Shown: piece by piece, positions 42,718 to 45,060 of the stretch
How the letters are laid out: the number at the start of each line of letters is the position of its first letter
How positions within the stretch are numbered: the stretch's first letter is position 1
Origin: Pseudobdellovibrionaceae bacterium
GTDB lineage: Bacteria; Bdellovibrionota; Bdellovibrionia; Bdellovibrionales; UBA1609
Direction of reading: 5' to 3'
Assembly: GCA_030591685.1 (NCBI GenBank)
Contig: JAUVAX010000017.1
Coordinates: forward strand, 1 to 45,060
Length of the DNA stretch: 45,060 bases
The notes under the pieces: model-generated
Database searches by the model: none
Seen by the model: the letters and a program-made list of their open reading frames with translations, nothing else
What the model was told of the DNA's origin: nothing
Program-made: the position numbers and the translations under genes

Positions 42718-43000
42718 TCGCCAGATGTGATTTTTATGACAGGCACTTACTGATGCAGAGCAATTTTTGAGAAAATGGAGCATCTATAGTGAGCATGGGG
42801 TCTCACTCAGTATCTGCGCTGAAATGGTTTTAACTTTTTTGTTATAAATCCAGTGACCTTTACTATACAACTTTTTATCGATTAAGGACTTGCGTAGCTT
42901 CTCTTGAACGGCAAGTGGTCTCTTTACAATTAATATAAAATGAACGACGCTTTGATTAAGTGGAGCCTTTTGTTAGATAAAAAAGATGCAAAGTGATCGG

Positions 43001-43036
43001 AAGTCGTGAGGCTTAGCCCCGCGACTTGTTTTTTTT
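43001..43036 (+). terminator. Strong intrinsic terminator with no gene directly upstream
   Basis: AAGTCGTG (43001-43008) pairs with CGCGACTT (43020-43027), one G-U, and GGC/GCC can extend the stem inward. T8 follows at 43029-43036. The nearest upstream plus-strand gene, mtaB, ends 850 bp away. It therefore ends either a long mtaB 3' extension antisense to the Ig-like gene or an untranslated RNA starting in the gap. Confidence 0.8.
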
Positions 43037-43039
43037 ACA

Positions 43040-43067
43040 TTGAAGATTTTATTTATGGTTATATAAG
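43040..43067 (+). promoter_or_regulatory. Sigma-70-like promoter for the secreted protein gene
   Basis: TTGAAG (43040-43045) and TATAAG (43062-43067) are 16 bp apart. It starts immediately after the terminator at 43001-43036 and would begin transcription near 43074. A perfect 12-bp palindrome, GACATTAATGTC (43101-43112), follows in the leader and may be an operator. Confidence 0.5.
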
Positions 43068-43143
43068 TGCCCCTTGGGTACATTACGGCTCACAATAAAT
43101 GACATTAATGTCTTCACGTGCAAAGCTAAAGGGGAAACATAAG

Positions 43144-43770
43144 ATGAAATATTTTTTGACAGTGTTAAGTTTAAATTTGTTTTTTTTAAACCTTGTTGGT
43201 GCCGAGGCCGCTCCTATGGTTACCGTTTCCTATGATAATGAGTATACCTACAAGCTAGAGGGTAAGGATATCTTTAGGTTTTCAAAAGTTATTATCACTG
43301 GGCATATTGAGGGTGTTTTAGCTGAGGGAGAGAGTGAGAATCAATCAACCATAAAGCAATTAGACTCGTTAACCCTTAAGGTCGATAGTGTTAACAGGAT
43401 TATACAGTTACATACTAACCCTCATGTCGTCAGACTTGTTGATAAAGAGTGGCTTATAGATACACTTGTCCCAGCAACTATTGTAAAAAAAGATGGTGAG
43501 TTAAAGAGTATCCAAATTGCAAGTCAGGATTATAGTTTTGCTTATGCAGAGTCTTTAATTATCAGAGAAATTAATATAGCTAAAGGTTTAGGAGCCACAG
43601 GCCCAGGTCAAATTTTTGTGAGCCTTACGCCAGGAAGCCTAAATTGCAAGGGGGCAAATAAATTACTAACTTGCACTCAGTCGTTTTTTACGATCATTAA
43701 AAGCTTAAGTTCAATGGACACTACTGGTGGTAATGGTGAGCCTTTAAGTAGTAAAAGAGGCCCTTTCTAA
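43144..43770 (+). CDS. Secreted protein of unknown function
   Basis: A protein of 208 residues from ATG 43144; the in-frame ATG at 43099 overlaps the leader palindrome and lacks a ribosome-binding site, whereas AAAGGGGAAA precedes 43144. A signal peptide runs to about 23 (ending GAEA). The mature part is beta-rich (VTVSYDNEYTYKLEG, FSKVIITGHIEGVLAEGES, LTLKVDSVNRIIQLH), with two Cys near the end (LNCKGANKLLTCTQ) likely to form a disulfide. I do not recognise a family. It is transcribed alone from its own promoter, and its stop overlaps that of the converging orn gene by 4 bp. Confidence 0.8.
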   Translation: MKYFLTVLSLNLFFLNLVGAEAAPMVTVSYDNEYTYKLEGKDIFRFSKVIITGHIEGVLAEGESENQSTIKQLDSLTLKVDSVNRIIQLHTNPHVVRLVDKEWLIDTLVPATIVKKDGELKSIQIASQDYSFAYAESLIIREINIAKGLGATGPGQIFVSLTPGSLNCKGANKLLTCTQSFFTIIKSLSSMDTTGGNGEPLSSKRGPF

Positions 43771-44309
43771 ATTTTATCATCAATGTGTTTCAGGTAAAAT
43801 TTAAGCTCTTCGATACTTTCAAATATATCATCCACGGCGCGGTGAGTGTCTTTTTTCTGGTGTTTAACGCCGTGGAGGTTTTCAAAGATGATCTTCCATG
43901 AGGTCACGTCCAGCATACGGTAGTTGAGCTTTTCATCTAATTTAGGCCAATATTTATGAATAAACTTACGGTCCTGGCCAATGGAGTTGCCAGAGAGTAC
44001 GACGCACTTATCTACAAAATGTTCGCTGACAAAGCTACATAATTGAGTTTCAACAAGCTGGGGGGTTTTACCTGACGGTATACTGGCTGTGAGGCCTGAG
44101 TTGCCGTGGTGTTCGGTATTCCAGGTATCCATGTTGTCTATAAACTCTTGGGGCTGTTTGACTACCGAGTGGTAGGTGGGGCTGATAATATTTAGCTTTA
44201 TATCAGTAGCGAGTGCTGCCACTTCAATGATGACTTCTTTTTCAACATCTAAGCCGGTCATTTCTAAGTCGATCCATAGGAGCTTAACTTCTTGTTTCTC
44301 ATTACTCAC
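43767..44309 (-). CDS. orn: Oligoribonuclease
   Basis: A protein of 180 residues. A DEDDh 3'-5' exonuclease that degrades short RNAs and pGpG, the linear product of c-di-GMP breakdown. Seen: LLWIDLEMTGLD (Asp 14, Glu 16), WNTEHHGNSGL, LSGNSIGQDRKFIHKY, YRMLDVTSWK and HRAVDDIFESIEELKFY, with the catalytic His and last Asp. The length is normal. It follows the Smr gene after 18 bp on the same strand, so the two may be co-transcribed. Confidence 0.97.
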   Translation of the reverse strand: MSNEKQEVKLLWIDLEMTGLDVEKEVIIEVAALATDIKLNIISPTYHSVVKQPQEFIDNMDTWNTEHHGNSGLTASIPSGKTPQLVETQLCSFVSEHFVDKCVVLSGNSIGQDRKFIHKYWPKLDEKLNYRMLDVTSWKIIFENLHGVKHQKKDTHRAVDDIFESIEELKFYLKHIDDKI

Positions 44310-44327
44310 TCTAAGAGTCCTTTCATT

Positions 44328-44606
44328 TTAGAGGGGTACGACAATGACGCCCTCATTATTTTTGCCGTTTTTTTGTTTTTCGTAGTGCCAGCTGTAGCCA
44401 GCTTGCTTGAGGTATTCTAAGACTTTGGCTTTAACAACTCCTGTGCCTTTGCCAGGCATAATCCTTAAAGTGGGGGTGTTTTGCTGGACATGTTTGTAGA
44501 TGAACTTTTCTACAGCATTGTAGGAGTCATCAGCTTGCATTCCGTGTAGATCCAGAGTGGGAAGGGGTGTGTTTTTTTTGAGACCCTTGTTTTTACGAGA
44601 TTTCAT
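44328..44606 (-). CDS. Stand-alone Smr-domain protein
   Basis: A protein of 92 residues consisting of little more than an Smr domain: TLDLHGMQADDSYNAVEKFI (the DLHG motif) and LRIMPGKGTGVVKAKVLEYL (the GKGTG motif). Smr domains, as in MutS2, bind or cut nucleic acids, and recent work links several to ribosome rescue and mRNA cleavage. The short N-terminal tail is very basic (KSRKNKGLKKN). It lies just upstream of orn on the same strand. Confidence 0.9.
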   Translation of the reverse strand: MKSRKNKGLKKNTPLPTLDLHGMQADDSYNAVEKFIYKHVQQNTPTLRIMPGKGTGVVKAKVLEYLKQAGYSWHYEKQKNGKNNEGVIVVPL

Positions 44607-44680
44607 GTTTATTTAAGCCCTTGTCTGAATTAAGTATATTTAGTATTTTTGTAGTCATACTTTAACTTTAGGGGTCACGA

Positions 44681-45060
44681 GTGTCAAATTCTGTGAAGGT
44701 CTCAAGTGTTGAGGGTAACTCACAACGGCTTGATGGGGGGGCTATGTTTGGTAATGCCCCCAGGGTTGTGTGGGAGAGGTGGACTCCGCCTGATAGTATG
44801 GGGCGCATCCCACTAGCTTGCAGGTCTATGTTAGTGCAAATAGGAGATGTAAATATATTGTGTGAGGCCGGGGTGGGTGCTTTTTTTGAGCCCAAGCTAG
44901 CGGCTCGATTTGGAGTTCAGGACTCTAATAAACACTGTTTACTTGAAAATTTAAGTCAACGGGGGCTCAAAGCGAGTGATATCGATTTTGTTATACTTTC
45001 TCATCTTCATTTTGATCATGTGGGGGGGATACTGCCCACATACAAACAGATTCAAAACGG
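44681..45060 (+). CDS. Metallo-beta-lactamase-fold hydrolase (5' part)
   Basis: The frame begins at GTG 44681 with AGGGG six bases upstream and is open to the window end (126 codons). The translation has LVQIGDVNILCEAGVGAFF, then VILSHLHFDHVGGILPTY, the HxHxDH metal-binding motif of the metallo-beta-lactamase fold. Such proteins are hydrolases with very varied substrates, and the missing C-terminal part is needed to narrow this. It is divergent from the Smr-orn pair. Confidence 0.9.
   Translation, partial: MSNSVKVSSVEGNSQRLDGGAMFGNAPRVVWERWTPPDSMGRIPLACRSMLVQIGDVNILCEAGVGAFFEPKLAARFGVQDSNKHCLLENLSQRGLKASDIDFVILSHLHFDHVGGILPTYKQIQN

Noticed and set aside
1-45060. Mobile elements, prophage or integrase genes
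   Set aside because: No transposase, integrase, phage structural gene or terminal repeats of an insertion sequence were seen.

Overview
The window is AT-rich bacterial chromosome with tightly packed genes, many 4-bp start/stop overlaps, and an unusually large share of exported proteins: lipoproteins, signal-peptide proteins, peptidases, a phospholipase D-fold protein and a lytic-transglycosylase-like protein. The housekeeping order tilS-ftsH-cdaA-ybbR-glmM-nnr-tsaE plus the exported-protein load suggests a member of the Bdellovibrionota / former Deltaproteobacteria. That placement is inference from gene content and style only. I see no transposase, integrase, phage gene or CRISPR array.

Layout. 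1-8572: the 3' end of an unknown gene; a secreted protein with two uracil-DNA-glycosylase-like halves (minus strand); a glycosyltransferase 2 gene with a possible small lipoprotein ORF over its 3' end (minus); then a plus-strand trio of a membrane-anchored YiiX-like papain-fold protein, a lipoprotein and a secreted phospholipase D-like protein. 8875-12425: an operon of a small membrane protein, an RDD-domain protein and a rhomboid protease. 12446-15496: PutA (minus). 15902-18522: an orphan OmpR-type response regulator, a GC-rich candidate small RNA and a secreted S33 peptidase. 18717-18790: tRNA-Cys (minus). 19409-24087: a TetR regulator, a cytosolic M23-type protein, a DUF3299 protein, a small secreted protein, an SLT-like lipoprotein with a proline-rich repeat linker, and a second TetR regulator.

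24132-28423 holds the most interesting accessory unit. The second TetR gene is divergent from an operon of a GH3-type acyl-amide synthetase, a LysE-type exporter and an exported C45-type Ntn hydrolase. Together these could make, export and process an N-acyl amino acid or similar amide.

28485-36153 is the core operon: tRNA-Ile lysidine synthetase, the FtsH protease, the c-di-AMP cyclase CdaA with its YbbR partner, the cell-wall precursor enzyme GlmM, NAD(P)HX repair, and TsaE for the tRNA t6A modification. The cdaA reading frame shows no ATG, GTG or TTG at the position where the protein should begin. After a minus-strand gene with TEQAT repeats and a GAF-like end comes a tRNA thiolation block: cysteine desulfurase, mnmA and mtaB. 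The window closes with a small Ig-like secreted protein, an untranslated stretch ending in a strong terminator, a secreted unknown, oligoribonuclease, an Smr protein, and the 5' part of a metallo-beta-lactamase-fold hydrolase cut by the window end.
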